A DNA stretch of 64,000 nt from Primulina eburnea (lineage: Eukaryota; Streptophyta; Magnoliopsida; Lamiales; Gesneriaceae): positions 28,696,329 through 28,760,328 of the forward strand of contig NC_133103.1 of assembly GCF_022965805.1 (NCBI RefSeq), written 5' to 3'. Position 1 is the first letter of the stretch. Each line of letters starts with the position of its first letter. Under the pieces are notes generated by a model. That model saw only the letters and a list, made by a program, of their open reading frames with translations, searched no databases and was not told the origin of the DNA. Positions 23,576 to 35,127 of the stretch are shown piece after piece. The translations under genes were made by a program, and so were the position numbers.

Positions 23576-26416
23576 TATATATACTGAATAACAAGTAAAT
23601 ATATCATAAAATCGCATGCAACGTAAAAATAAAGTATCTTAAAGGGTACGGTGAAAATCGTATCATGAATAATTATAACTACGTGCATATCTGAAAATCA
23701 TACGTAAAAGCTTTGCTCAATAGAGCTCTGTCATAACGTATCATAATTTTTCTGGTAGAGATAATGTTTCTAAGCAAGTGGCCCATAACATAACGTGAGC
23801 GCCTGATCAGACTAAACCACAGTATACTGGGCGGTAGAGATCAATCACAGCCCTTGGACTAGATGTCCGTACCCATACATAATAATAAACCGGTCATAAG
23901 TCACCGGGTGGAGAGGTCCTCGGTTGCGCCTGCCGAATTCCAAACCCATAAGCATAAGGTGGCCACAAGAAATATAGCATATATCTCAAAAATAAACATT
24001 TTATATTTTTATGCACGTAATATCATTATAACCTTATTTTTACCGGATGAGTTGAATCGTTCCCAGGCTTGTTGCAACTTAATTCTAATATATGACCCAT
24101 GCAATAAATCTTAACTTGACAAAAACTTAACAATAGAACCAAAAGCGAGAATATTAGGACCAACCACTTGATTTTTAATCATGTTATCATACCAACCTGA
24201 ACCAACATTAAACTGACGCTTAACCATGATTAAAAATACCCCAAACATACTGAAAAATATGCACAAGGACTGTAAAACACGAAAATAGGTAATGGAATCC
24301 AAAAACATAAAACACTCTTTCGAGAGTCATTTTGGCACCTTTCACCGTAAATTCTCGTACGACCTCTAATCTCGACCAAATCACGAACAGCCAAAAACAT
24401 GACTTTCCTAACTCATTAAGGTAGTGTCCAGTCCAAGGCCATGGGCTAAAAGCCAAACAAGAACTCAAACCACCACCAAAACCGTGACCCAAAGCTGCTG
24501 TCAAAAAGGCAGCAGTAGTAGCTTGGTCTTTGTAGTGAAAATCCTAAAATAAATGACTATGGGCTTGAACCACGGCCCAAGGACTCTTACCAACATCCTA
24601 AGGCATGGCTTGGACCATGGATAAGGGCTAAAAGCCAGCCACAAACCGAGCCAACACATAGGACAACACAACATGTTAGCCAAGAGTTCATATTTTGTGC
24701 ATGGTGTAAATTGAATTGTTTTGTCGTCTTAGATCGTTCCAGTGGCTATATGATCAACCATGGCTCAATCTAGACATGATGAAGTATTGTATGAACCATG
24801 GCTATGGGCTAGGAGCCAAACATAATCCACACAACATCCAAAAACCGAAAGTGCATATACACAGAATTTGAAGAAACCGAAATGCATTTGTGTTGTTGTT
24901 GTGAAATTCTGATGGATCCGTGTACCAATCTTTGAAAGGTTGATTTGGTCACTTCCTAGACATGTTAAGGATGGGTTCTAACCATGGCTATGGTCCTAGG
25001 ACAGCCAAGGTTCGAACTCCACACTTAAACAACTCAATGACAACAACCAAGGTTCATTTCTGTACATAAGAAGAACTTGCTGTCATTTCCTTGTTCTTGG
25101 GTGTATGGACCGAAACAATTGAACCAAAAACACTGTAACACATTCTACCTAATGCCTAGTAGCAGCCATGTATGCATGGAATCAAGCAACATCCTGAAAT
25201 CACCAAAACACACAACACCCGTGAAGCAACAAGCCAAGGCCGAGAAAGCTGTACAGATTTTTAAATACATGCTGTCAAAATTTCGTTTTTGCCTCACAAA
25301 TCCTGAGTATATAATGTTTTAAAATATCTATAGGACTTGATTGAAGAGAAAATAAGCAACATATACATGCCTGGAATTTGTTTTGACAAAAACAAATCAA
25401 TACGACGAATACGAGCGGCGGAACGGAGTTGGATTCCACTTCTTATTTCTGCTGCTGTTCACGAATGTTATCAGATGGTTTCTTCGGATATTTTTGAGCA
25501 TATGGTGGTAGGAGATGTAGGTTATGAAGGTGAATGATATAATAGGTGTTAAAAGTGCCATAATATGCATTGAGGTGGGAGTTACAAGTAAAGGAGTTGA
25601 ATGGTTTTGAATTGCTTCTCATTCCTTGCTGCCGTTAATTTTTGTTTCTTATTTTTCATGCTTTACACGTTGATCTGATAGGGAAATGAGTTGAGAAGAA
25701 ATGGGGTGTAATATGGTATTTGAATTAATAATAATTGGTGACTTAAAGGTGGAAAATGAATACACTATAGAAGCCATTTAGGAGTGACTTGAATGGGTTT
25801 ACTCCACAATTGAATTTGTTTTAAAAGGGTTGACCAATTTCCTACTAATTTTACATGGTATGTTATGGTTTAAATCTTTCATTTTAATTGTTTAAGATTT
25901 TAAATACCCATTATACATTTTAGTGAATTTACACATTAATTTAGACTGAACCCTTGCATGGCATTACATGGTTTATAATTTAAGTATTTAAATGCTATAT
26001 TTAATTTCTTGAATATATTATCCCTAGATTAATTCATCATTATTTGTTTACACATTTTAATTTAAGCTTTAATTAAATATTGGACTTAAAAGAATTATTT
26101 ACTTATTTAGCTTCAATTAATTTAATAAATCCTAGAAACATTCTTTTTCATTAGAATAAATATTCCATAGCTTAAATTAAATTTAGAAATATTTTTCTTA
26201 TTATTAATCTTATCTATATTCTCCAACTCCGGTCCGGCCTCACGTATTTATCCTGAAAAGATAAACTAAACATCTACTTTTAAAATAAATAATTATGACT
26301 CAACAATTATTAAAAAAAATGAATTAAACACTTCATATATTAGTAAGAATTCATTTTTAATTTAAATAATGGTAATTATGCATGGCTTATACGTAATCTG
26401 ATTTTCGGGTTCTACA
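23576..26416 (-). repeat. Element T, 5' LTR, part 2
   Basis: The remainder of T's 5' LTR after element P, collinear with 2836-4190 and 7870-9352. It shows the intact site (ccaatctttg, about 24926) into which N inserted in the other LTR. It ends TTCTACA at 26416. Joined with 14766-15095 it is about 3.17 kb. No genes. Confidence 0.87.
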
Positions 26417-26519
26417 TGATCAGTTCCAGTTTCTGCGCACTTAGATAAATTCATTAGAAACAAAACAACAAGTTTTGTTAATCATCAAAATCAAAGTTAC
26501 GAACATGAATGTTCTAACA
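26417..26519 (-). repeat. Copia solo LTR, right part
   Basis: Completes the solo LTR begun at 1138. The block acaacaagttttgttaa..atcaaaatcaa and the terminal gttctaaca (complement TGTTAGAAC) match the ends of N's LTRs. The first five bases (tgatc) are T's TSD. Flank actat follows. Confidence 0.75.
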
Positions 26520-26816
26520 ACTATACTTTTTCCACACATCATGTTTATGAGTTGGGAGTGATCATTAATATTTTCTTACATTTTATTATTTATATGTTTA
26601 TGGTTTGACAGGACTTGCATGTTGTTTATTTGAGCTCTTTTAAGATGCAATACTTTTACCCAGTAGCTGAATACCTTTTATTTTTAAATTATGTAATTGA
26701 CGGTAGATATTGCATGCATGCCTATAAATATATATTTTTGAAATAAAAATGTATATTTCGAGATTTAGTTTTTTTTAAAAAAATTCTAGTAGCATTTTAA
26801 GTAGTAGGCATTTTAA
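26520..26816 (+). repeat. Element G, 5' LTR, last part
   Basis: About 94% identical by eye to 60466-60762, the end of G's 3' LTR, including cacatcatgtttatgagttg and the A/T-rich end. It is directly followed by the PBS. Confidence 0.8.
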
Positions 26817-26817
26817 T

Positions 26818-26829
26818 TGATATCAGAGC
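26818..26829 (+). promoter_or_regulatory. Element G primer-binding site (one mismatch)
   Basis: TGATATCAGAGC, one base off TGGTATCAGAGC, immediately follows the LTR. The leader after it (aagggtcctgtatagg..gccaccgccagcttc) is shared with element X at 33425. Confidence 0.8.
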
Positions 26830-27081
26830 AAGGGTCCTGTATAGGGTTGTGCCACCGCCAGCTTCAGCAGCTCAATCTTCAAGCCTCGAGTCTGTAAGTT
26901 TGCATGTTTTATATCTTTTGAATGGTTTAATGCTATCACCTGAACGTTTACATGATACATGATTTTCAGTGATTTACAGTATATGTTTAGCTTTTTACAT
27001 AATTTAAGGATTAAATGTTTTAAAAACTAGATTAAATTGCATGATGTGTTACGTTTAGAATTTGGACTTTATTCAGATACT

Positions 27082-27766
27082 ATGCCTCCCAGACACGCCC
27101 CCAGCACCGACAGACATGATGATACTTCTGGAGGCAATAGATGCCTTCCACCACCACCACCGCCAGGAGACATAGCTACCCGAGTCCTTGAGTGTATTTC
27201 TAGATTGATGGAGCAGGCACAGTAAACTCCCAGACCCCAGACAAACATCTATGAGCAGTTTAGACGGCTCAACCTGAAGGAGTTCGGAGGTACTACTGAC
27301 CCTTTTGTAGTGGAGGGTTGGATACTGTCATTGGAGCTACACTTTCAATATTTTGAGATGAAGAATAGCACCGGGTCAGGTGCTCCACTTACATGTTGAG
27401 GGATGACGCATCCCTATGGTGGGACGGAGCTGCTCATGTGATGGACTTTGATACCCTTACTTGGAATTAGTTCAAATATATCTTCTACAACAAATATTTT
27501 ACAACGGGTATTAGGGAACGCCTGATGAGGGAGTTCATGAGTCTCCGACAGGGGGACTCGTATGTGGCAGAGTTTATCATGAAATTCGACAGGGGCTGTC
27601 ACTTTGTGCCCCTTATAGCGAGGGATGCCGCTCAGAAGTTGAGGCATTTATTGGATGGCCTCAGACCCACCTTGCGCCGAGATGTTATGATGATGAGATC
27701 AGCGAGCTATGGTGAGGCCACCACTTTTGCTTTTCAGGCGGAGCAGGACCTGAGGGACATTGATAT
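27082..27766 (+). pseudogene. Element G gag, 5' part
   Basis: ATG at 27082 (MPPRHAPSTDRHDDTSGG) leads into a proline-rich stretch and the gag domain (FRRLNLKEFGGTTDPF, then MREFMSLRQGDSYVAEF at 27525). An in-frame stop at about 27224 and frameshifts near 27390-27470 break it. At 27766 it is cut by a solo LTR; the frame resumes at 28825. It resembles T's gag more than those of P or Q. Confidence 0.82.
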
Positions 27767-28819
27767 TGAAACATCTACTCATTTTAAAATGCTACAATTT
27801 CTTTTTAAGAAAAGCTAATACACGAAAATCCCATTTAAATGCATGCATGCATGACTGCTGAAAATACGCGTTTGAAAAAAATCATAATCAAATGACAATT
27901 AAAAATATTGCAGTTTAATATCATTGCCAACTTGGCCATCGCTAATATTCGTAAAATTAAAAGAAGTAAAAATCCTGAAAAACATCAACATATCATGACA
28001 AACGTAAAACTGATCATGTCCACTCCAAATTCATAAAAACGTGATGTGCGGAAAAATAAGGTCCTCGGGTCGTGCACGCACATCCAGCTTTGCCTACTCA
28101 AAATTCGGCACCTCCAGCCTCCTCAACAATATGCTCACCTACATCATTCACAGCTAGTGAGTCTAAAGAATCAACACACCTGTATGTTAATGCCAAGTAT
28201 ATATACATACATGCGACAGTGAAAAATACCATTATAAAAATACAATTCATTATCTCAAAGAGTCGTATGCATAATCATAATCGTAACATCTATCATCATA
28301 TCAACATATACGTGATCATTTTCTTAATCTGAATTCCGGTCATTAGTTGTGACTTTTGTATCATCATGTAACTCGATGGATCCGAGGTACCCGACCACTG
28401 AGCCCTGTCCTTACATATCATCGTGTCATCGTGTTAGTCACAACCAAATCCCCTCCTTCAAATCATGACATCATATTCACCACTTAATAAAATCATGCAT
28501 GTACACGTATTTTTCTTAAAATCAAGCATGCAACGTATTTTTCATATTTATGTAAAAATCATATACGTGATACATAAACATTTAAAAAAAATGAAAAATT
28601 TGTGCTAAGGGCGCAGCTAGGACAAAAATCTCGACTCCGGTGCAAAATGCAACTTAAAACCCTAATTAATGAAACTTTAATAAACAAAGAATTTAAAACA
28701 TTTATTCATGTTAAAATCATACATTTAATGCATTAAAATAATTTAATTGAAATCCATAAGAAATTGACAACTTACATGGATGTGGTTTACATGAACTTTC
28801 AAATTTTCGACACGTTACA
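27767..28819 (-). mobile_element. Solo gypsy LTR inserted in element G gag
   Basis: 1053 bp, reading TGTAACGTGTCGAAAATTTG at its start on the minus strand and ending ..GATGTTTCA. The head matches the LTR heads of X and the one at 62362, so it belongs to a related Tekay-type family. TSD gatat (27762-27766) / aatat (28820-28824). Removing it joins gag RDID- to MQRNRNQAQQ. No second LTR is present, so it is a solo LTR. The ORF at 28072 inside it is spurious. Confidence 0.88.
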
Positions 28820-28824
28820 AATAT

Positions 28825-29133
28825 GGAGATGCAGCGGAATAGGAATCAGGCCCAGCAGAGCTTGCATCCACATAAGAAACAATTCACAGGGCCACTAAGG
28901 CATCAGGGGCAGCAGAAGCCCCAGGGTAGTTCAACAAGCCCTGACAGCAGCGGCCACCACATGTACCAAGGGCTCCAAAGCTGGAGGAAGGATAGTCGTG
29001 CAAGCAATGCAACAAATTACACTACAGCAGGTGTATGTCGGGAACCTTCAAGTGCTATATAGAGGGCCATAAAGCAGCTGACTGTCTTAGGAACAAGTCC
29101 CCACGACTAGCAGGGCCTATGTCATGCATGCTG
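28825..29133 (+). pseudogene. Element G gag, 3' part with decayed zinc knuckle
   Basis: Continues gag after the solo LTR (glutamine- and histidine-rich linker). In a shifted frame it shows a degenerate knuckle (FKCYIEGHKAADC) around 29050-29090. Multiple frameshifts. Confidence 0.7.
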
Positions 29134-29536
29134 GTAACCTTTACGTAATTTTTATTTACCGCCTCGATTGCATGAATTATTATGTTGGTTGTGGGGATTA
29201 TTTTGGGATTGAGATCCTAGAATAAATTAGGTTGCATGTTCTAATAGGTGGACTTAAGGATTGAATTGATGTAATTAAGAATTTAAGGACCAAAAATTCA
29301 ATAACCAAAACTTCAGGGACCTTATTGCAAAAATCTAAAAATGAAGGGCCATATTGTAAAGAATTAGAAACTTTAATGGCCAAATTGTAATTTTCGAAAT
29401 TTTTGAGGTAAAATTCGAAATTTTTGATTGGACACTATGGTTAAATTAGTGATTTTTTCGAGGATTTTGGGGATAATTACTTAGAAAATCTCTTAAGCTT
29501 CAACACGATCAGATTTTATTGTATGTTTTGTCGCAG
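29134..29536 (+). other. Intron-like gap between gag and protease of element G
   Basis: About 400 bp without coding potential lies exactly where T also has a gap. It starts GTAACC, is AT-rich, and ends in a T-rich tract and TTTTGTCGCAG just before the protease frame. Boundaries are uncertain because neighbouring frames are damaged. Confidence 0.4.
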
Positions 29537-32100
29537 TAAAGATTATATTTTAGATGTAGCCACGTATGCATTGCTAGATTCCGGAGCTACACATTCATTT
29601 AAATCGGAGTCATTTGTCAAGCAACTAGGATCCATACAAGGGGCTATGGATATTGGATTCAGAGTTTCGATTCCGTCCGGAGATCAGATGTTTACCTCAC
29701 AGATAGTGAAGAGATTGCAGCTTTGGTTACAGAAAAATGTTGTGTATGAAGATTTGATTGTTCTGCCGTTGCTGAAATTCGATATTATTTTTGGTATGGA
29801 CTGGCTTTCTTCAAACGGAGCCGCTATATATTTTTCGACGGAGTTCAGTATCTGTCCGACCGCCCAATGGTAAGCGATTTATTTTTGAGGCAGCCAGACA
29901 CCAAAAGATGTTGCACATCATTTCTTGCATCTATGTGAGGAAGCTCGTGAGGAGAGGCTGCCATGCATTTTTGGCGAGTATTTGACAGTGACCGAGCCAG
30001 TCAGCCAGAGGCTAGAGGACATCAAGATGGTCATGGATTTTCCAAGTGTCTTCCCGGATGATGTTTTCATCATTCCACCAGACATGGAGGTTGATTTCTC
30101 TATCGAGCTAATGTCAGGTACAGTGCCGAGTTCTAAGGCACCTTATCGTCTAGCACCTGCATAGATGAAGGATCTGAAGGGTCAGATACAGGAGTTTATA
30201 GATAAGGGTTTCATTCACCTGAGCTTTTCTCCAGGGGAGCAGTGGTATGTTTGTTAAGAAGAATAACAGCAAAATGCGGCTTTGCATTGACTACAGGGAG
30301 CTGAACCATGTCACAGTTAAGAATAAGTATCCACTGTCCAGGATCGAGGATCTATTTGATCAGCTTCAGGGAGCCTCAGTATTCTTGAAGATAGATCTCC
30401 GATCAGGTTACCACCAACTGAAGGTGAGGGAGTCTGACGTGCATAAGACTGCTTTCATGACACGTTATGGGAACTATGAGTTTATGGATGCCCTTCGGAT
30501 TGACGAACGAGCCAGCGATCTTCATAGATTTCATGAATCGCGTGTTTCATCTGTATTTGGATCAGTTCGTCATAGTTTTCATAGATGACATCCTGATCTA
30601 TTTGAAGAGCAAAGAGGAGCACATCCAGCATCTGAGGACCGTACTGCAGACCTTACAAGACAGACGGTTCTATGCCAGGTTCAGAAAATGCGAGTTCTGG
30701 CTAGATAGAGTAACATTCTTGGGCCACACCATATCCCGTGATTGAGTGGAGGTTGCTCCCAGCAAGGTTGAGGAATTCCGAGATTGTCCATCGTCTAAGA
30801 GTGTGACAGAGATCCGCAGCTTCTTGGGATTGGCTGGGTACTGACGGAAGTTCATTCAAAGCTATTCTTCTATTGCGGTGCCTATTACCGCCTTGACGAA
30901 GAAGAATGCCAAATTCATTTGGGGATCAGAGTGCCAGGAGAGTTTTGACAGGATGAGCATGGATTGACTTCAGCGCCAGTTCTAGATATGCCATTAGGGC
31001 AAGGTGAGTTTGTGCTTTACACGGATTCTTTGATGTTTGCTCCAGGTGCAGCTTTGATGCAACACGACAGAGTTATAGCCTACGCGTCCATACAGTTGAA
31101 GGTCCATGAGAAGAATTATCCAACTCATGACCTTGAGCTAGCAGTAGTGATTTTTGCCTGGAAGAAATGGAGACATTATCTGTATGGGGAAAAGTGCAGA
31201 ATTTTCACCGATCACAAGAGCCTGAAGTACTTCTTCACGCAGAAAGAGCGGGATATGAGACACCGGAGATGGCTGGAGCTAGTGAAGGACTATGATTGCG
31301 ACATTAGCTACCAGCTAGGTAAGGCTAAATTAGTTGTGGATGCCCTGAGCAGGAAGAATGCAGTGATCACTCAGTTGTCGATACAGAGACCGTTGTAGAC
31401 AGAGATTTAGAGGTTTGAGCTTGCACTATATGCTAGGGGCGATGCCCCTAATATTTCTACCCTGACAGTACAGTCGACACTAAGAGACAAGATTCGAGTA
31501 GAGAAGACTTCTGACGAGCATTTACAGAAGTGGAGACAAAGGGATGAGTCTAAGGGCCTGAAGTTGTATACCATTGAGTACGGCATAGTCATATACTGTG
31601 ACCGACTATGGATTCCTATCACTGATTCTGATAGTAGATATCATGAGTGATACCCACAGCACCCCGTACTCAATTCATCCAGGTAGTATGAAGATGTATA
31701 AGGATCTGCAGACTCTTTATTGTGGTCGGGCATGAAGCGAGATATCTTGCGTTTCATGTCCGAGTGTTTGACATGTCAGCACGTTAAGGCCGAGCATCAA
31801 AGACCTACAGGAAAGCTGAGACCACTCCCTATTCCCGAGTGAAAGTGGGAAAACGTTACCATAGACTTTGTGACAAGGCTACCAAGGACAGCTTGAGGGT
31901 ATAATACTATTTGGGTGATAGTCGATCGACTCACTAAGTCAGCACACTTTTTACCGATGAATAAGACTTTCACCATGACTTAGTACGCAGAGTTGTATAT
32001 CTGAAAGATAGTCAGATTGCATGGGATTCCAGTATCCATCGTGTCAGACAGGGATCTGAGGTTCACGTCTGCATTCGGAAAGAGTCTGCTTCAGACATTG
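29537..32100 (+). pseudogene. Element G pol, 5' part (protease to integrase core), broken
   Basis: Order of remnants: protease (LLDSGATHSF at about 29570; IFGMDWL near 29790); RT from about 30100 ([24 protein letters not shown]), with FIDDIL at about 30582; RNase H 30964-31398 (YTDS, ATHDLELA-like, DHKSLKYF); integrase zinc finger near 31740-31800 and core SDRDLRFTS at about 32045. At least eight stops or shifts are present. It is cut at 32100 by element X; integrase resumes at 57368 in the same frame once the TSD is removed. Confidence 0.87.
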
Positions 32101-33410
32101 CATTGCGTAACGTCCTGAAAATTTGAAGGTCCACGTAAACCACATGCATGTAAGTTATAAAATTTCTTTTTTATTTTATTAAATTGTTTTAATGCATTAA
32201 ATGCATATTTATTTTATGAATTTGTGTTCTGGGACCCCGTCCAAGTTTTAAAACAAATCGTTTAAGTTTTGAATTGGGCTCGAGTTTGCTTCTAAGAAAT
32301 ACTTTAAAAGATGTTTTAAGGAGTTTGGTAAACATTCGGGTCGAAATTTAGAGGTCCATGGGTAAAAAGGTCATTTTGGGTTTCTAGGGGCAAAATGGTC
32401 ATTTTGCACTCAGGGTGAATTTTTGGTCCTGACAGCGTCTCGAGCACAAATTTATGATGCTTTTAAATATTTATGCATCATGAGTATGATTTTTATGAAA
32501 TTGTGAAAATTAAGTTGCATGCTTGATTTCAAAGAAAATTTATGTATATGCATGATTTTGATAAGTGATGAAAATGATAATGTTTTTTAATTATGAGAGT
32601 TGGTTGTGACTGACGATTTTTGTATATACGATGATATGATTGGAGATACCGTGAGGGAAAAGACCTCAGAGGGAGCCCATTTACGGGAGAAGGCCCCAAA
32701 GGGAACCCGAAGATCGTATTTCCATTGACATGACACGATGATATGATAGGCCAAGGCTCAGTAGACGGGTGAGAGTGTCGCTAATGTCCCTGCCGCTGGT
32801 ACCGTGGTTATACGTAGATTGATCCATCGAATGGAGCTGATACGATTTAGCTGATATGAAAGTCACAACTAATGAACTGAATTCGAATAAAAGAAAATGT
32901 ATATGTATATGATGATATGATGGGACATGTTTGACACATTATGATATTATACGACACGTTTACGTTTATGCTTTTCAGTTCATGAAATGTATGTTGATTA
33001 CAATATTTTTCACTGTTGTATGTTATGTATATGTACTTGTTATAACGTTACAGGTGTGTTAAGTCTTTAAACTTGCTAGGTGTGAATGATGTAGATGAAC
33101 ACGATGTTATGGAGATTGGAGGCGCTAAGACTGAGTAGGTGGTGCACTAGATAACCCGAGGACCTTGCATTTCTTCCGCATAATATGTTTACGAGACATG
33201 GGTTTAAGCAATATGGTTAAAAGTTTTTGAATCTCGTTATGCATTGTCAATCCATCAGACTTTTGTTATTTGTTCGAGTTTCCCTTTTAAATAAATAGAC
33301 TAAGATATTTATTTCTTTTTAATATTTAATTAACTGCAATTATTTTATTCCGAGGATGGATGAATAAGATATTTGTTTCACTATAATTTTAAAATGAGCG
33401 AGACGTTTCA
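32101..33410 (+). repeat. Element X 5' LTR (internally deleted)
   Basis: Begins with cgtaacgtcctgaaaatttg, the family head TGTAACGTC..GAAAATT with decay, then cacatgcatg. After about 120 bp it jumps to a block (tgggaccccgtccaag) that in G's 3' LTR lies near 59659. So it lacks roughly 1.3 kb of the normal LTR. Ends GACGTTTCA at 33410. Confidence 0.78.
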
Positions 33411-33412
33411 GT

Positions 33413-33424
33413 TGGTATCAGAGC
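33413..33424 (+). promoter_or_regulatory. Element X primer-binding site
   Basis: TGGTATCAGAGC two bases after the LTR end, followed by a leader shared with element G. Confidence 0.85.
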
Positions 33425-34022
33425 AAGGGTCCTATATAGTGTTGTGCCACCGCCAGCTTCTGCAGCTCAGTCTTCAAGCCTCAAGTCTGTAAGCTTTTAT
33501 CTTTTAAACGTTTTAAATGTTTTAATGCTATCACCTGCATGTTTACATGATATATGATTTACAGCGATTTACAGTATATGTTTAGTTGCTTTCATGATTT
33601 AAAAATTAAATGTTTTGGAAAAACTAGATTGGATTGCATGTTGGTTATGTTTGGAAGTGGACATGTCTAAGACTTCGAATATTGGGCATTAAAAGAAGTT
33701 GAAAATGATTTGACTATACTAATCTTTGGGTTAATAGTACGGATGTTCTACTTATGGGTCATAAGCTAATCTTGAAGATTATGAATAATTTTGGAGGCAT
33801 GTAGGTTTTCTAATAAAATATTGATGGCTTGTGGTTACTAGTTGGACAAATTTTTTAGAATTTTATATAAGGAATAATGATTCGAAGACTACGATAATCT
33901 TTACAATTATAAAAAAATGTATAATTTGGGATTTTAAGTATTTAGGAAAACGTAAGATTGGTTATAAGAATTGATTTTGGGTTCACAAGCTAAAATCATT
34001 GAACTTTATGATACGGGAAACC
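33425..34022 (+). other. Element X leader and internal region, left of S
   Basis: The first ~220 bp match G's leader up to about 27055 (ctagatt..attgcatg). The sequence then diverges where G starts gag. No coding potential. The last five bases (aaacc, 34018-34022) are the TSD of S. Confidence 0.7.
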
Positions 34023-34975
34023 TGAAAGGATCGGTTAAACGAATAAAGAGTGTTCAGAAGGGGGGGTTGAATAAACACTCCTCAAAATTTAAAAATACTT
34101 CGACAATTTGAGTTCAGTTTTGTTACAAACTGATACTAGGTATCACGTCGGTCAATGACAATCAGTTAAACTGAATGAAACAGTTGCGAAAAATAAACTG
34201 ACTGAAAGATAGAGTATCTAACTGAAAAGTAACGACTGTAGTAAAGATAACACAATTTGTTTCTGGATGTTCGGAGACTTGAATAACTCATACGTCACCC
34301 CTTCTATCACGAAGATAGGATATCCACTAAAAGACTTTGATCAAATACAAGATACTGCACTGACCCACTTCAGTTTGGACTTATCACTTTGCCACAACTG
34401 AAACTCTTAGTATATAACACTTTTACAGATGGTAACTGATCTTAGCACAACTTAGAAAAACTTATCAAAGATTAAACAGTGCTATTTAAGCTCGAGAATG
34501 TAGCCTTTAATGCTACTGATATAACCAGTAAACGTGAGCTTTTAACTTCTGAATGTGAGTAGATATTTTTGCAGCGTAACAGCAAGTAGAATGTAATAGT
34601 TGAAATTAGTCGTTATGTCTTCGGCTGCTATCTTTGATTATTTATAGGATTTTCTCTCAACGGTAACATTAAAGGATATTTGAATATTCTAACCGTTGAT
34701 TGCCACGTCTATATACTCTGACAGTCGTACACTGCTCATTCTTAAATACGGCGTTCCACTACCAGTTGCAGGTAGTTGTACTATTTGTCGGTTGTCGCTT
34801 TCAACTGATGATGTGTAAAGCTGAGAGATCAGCTGGTAAAGAGTCAGTTGACGAGAATGACTGAAGAGATGTTCAGCTGAAAGAGCAGCAAGCTGTTCAG
34901 TTATAATTCAGTTGCGTCGAACAGTTGTTCAGTAGGTTTATCTTTTTGTCAAACACCGGAATTCAGTTTCCAACA
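34023..34975 (-). repeat. Element S 3' LTR
   Basis: 953 bp. Minus strand starts TGTTGGAAAC at 34975 and ends CCTTTCA at 34023. CAGTTG motifs are frequent in its U3 (34800-34970), a TATA-like box is at 34639-34648 and the conserved U5 hairpin block at 34258-34348. Confidence 0.9.
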
Positions 34976-34992
34976 ATTTCCCCCTTTATGGT
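34976..34992 (-). promoter_or_regulatory. Element S polypurine tract
   Basis: Minus-strand CATAAAGGGGGAAAT abuts the 3' LTR. Confidence 0.85.
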
Positions 34993-35127
34993 GTTTTGAA
35001 AAAACTAGAGTAAAAGAAAATCGAATAACTTAACTCATAGTAGATAAAATAAGAGGTAGAACAACTGAACTCATATACTTCACAAATACAAGAAAGACTA
35101 CTGCTTATTGAGATTTCTTCTGCTGAT

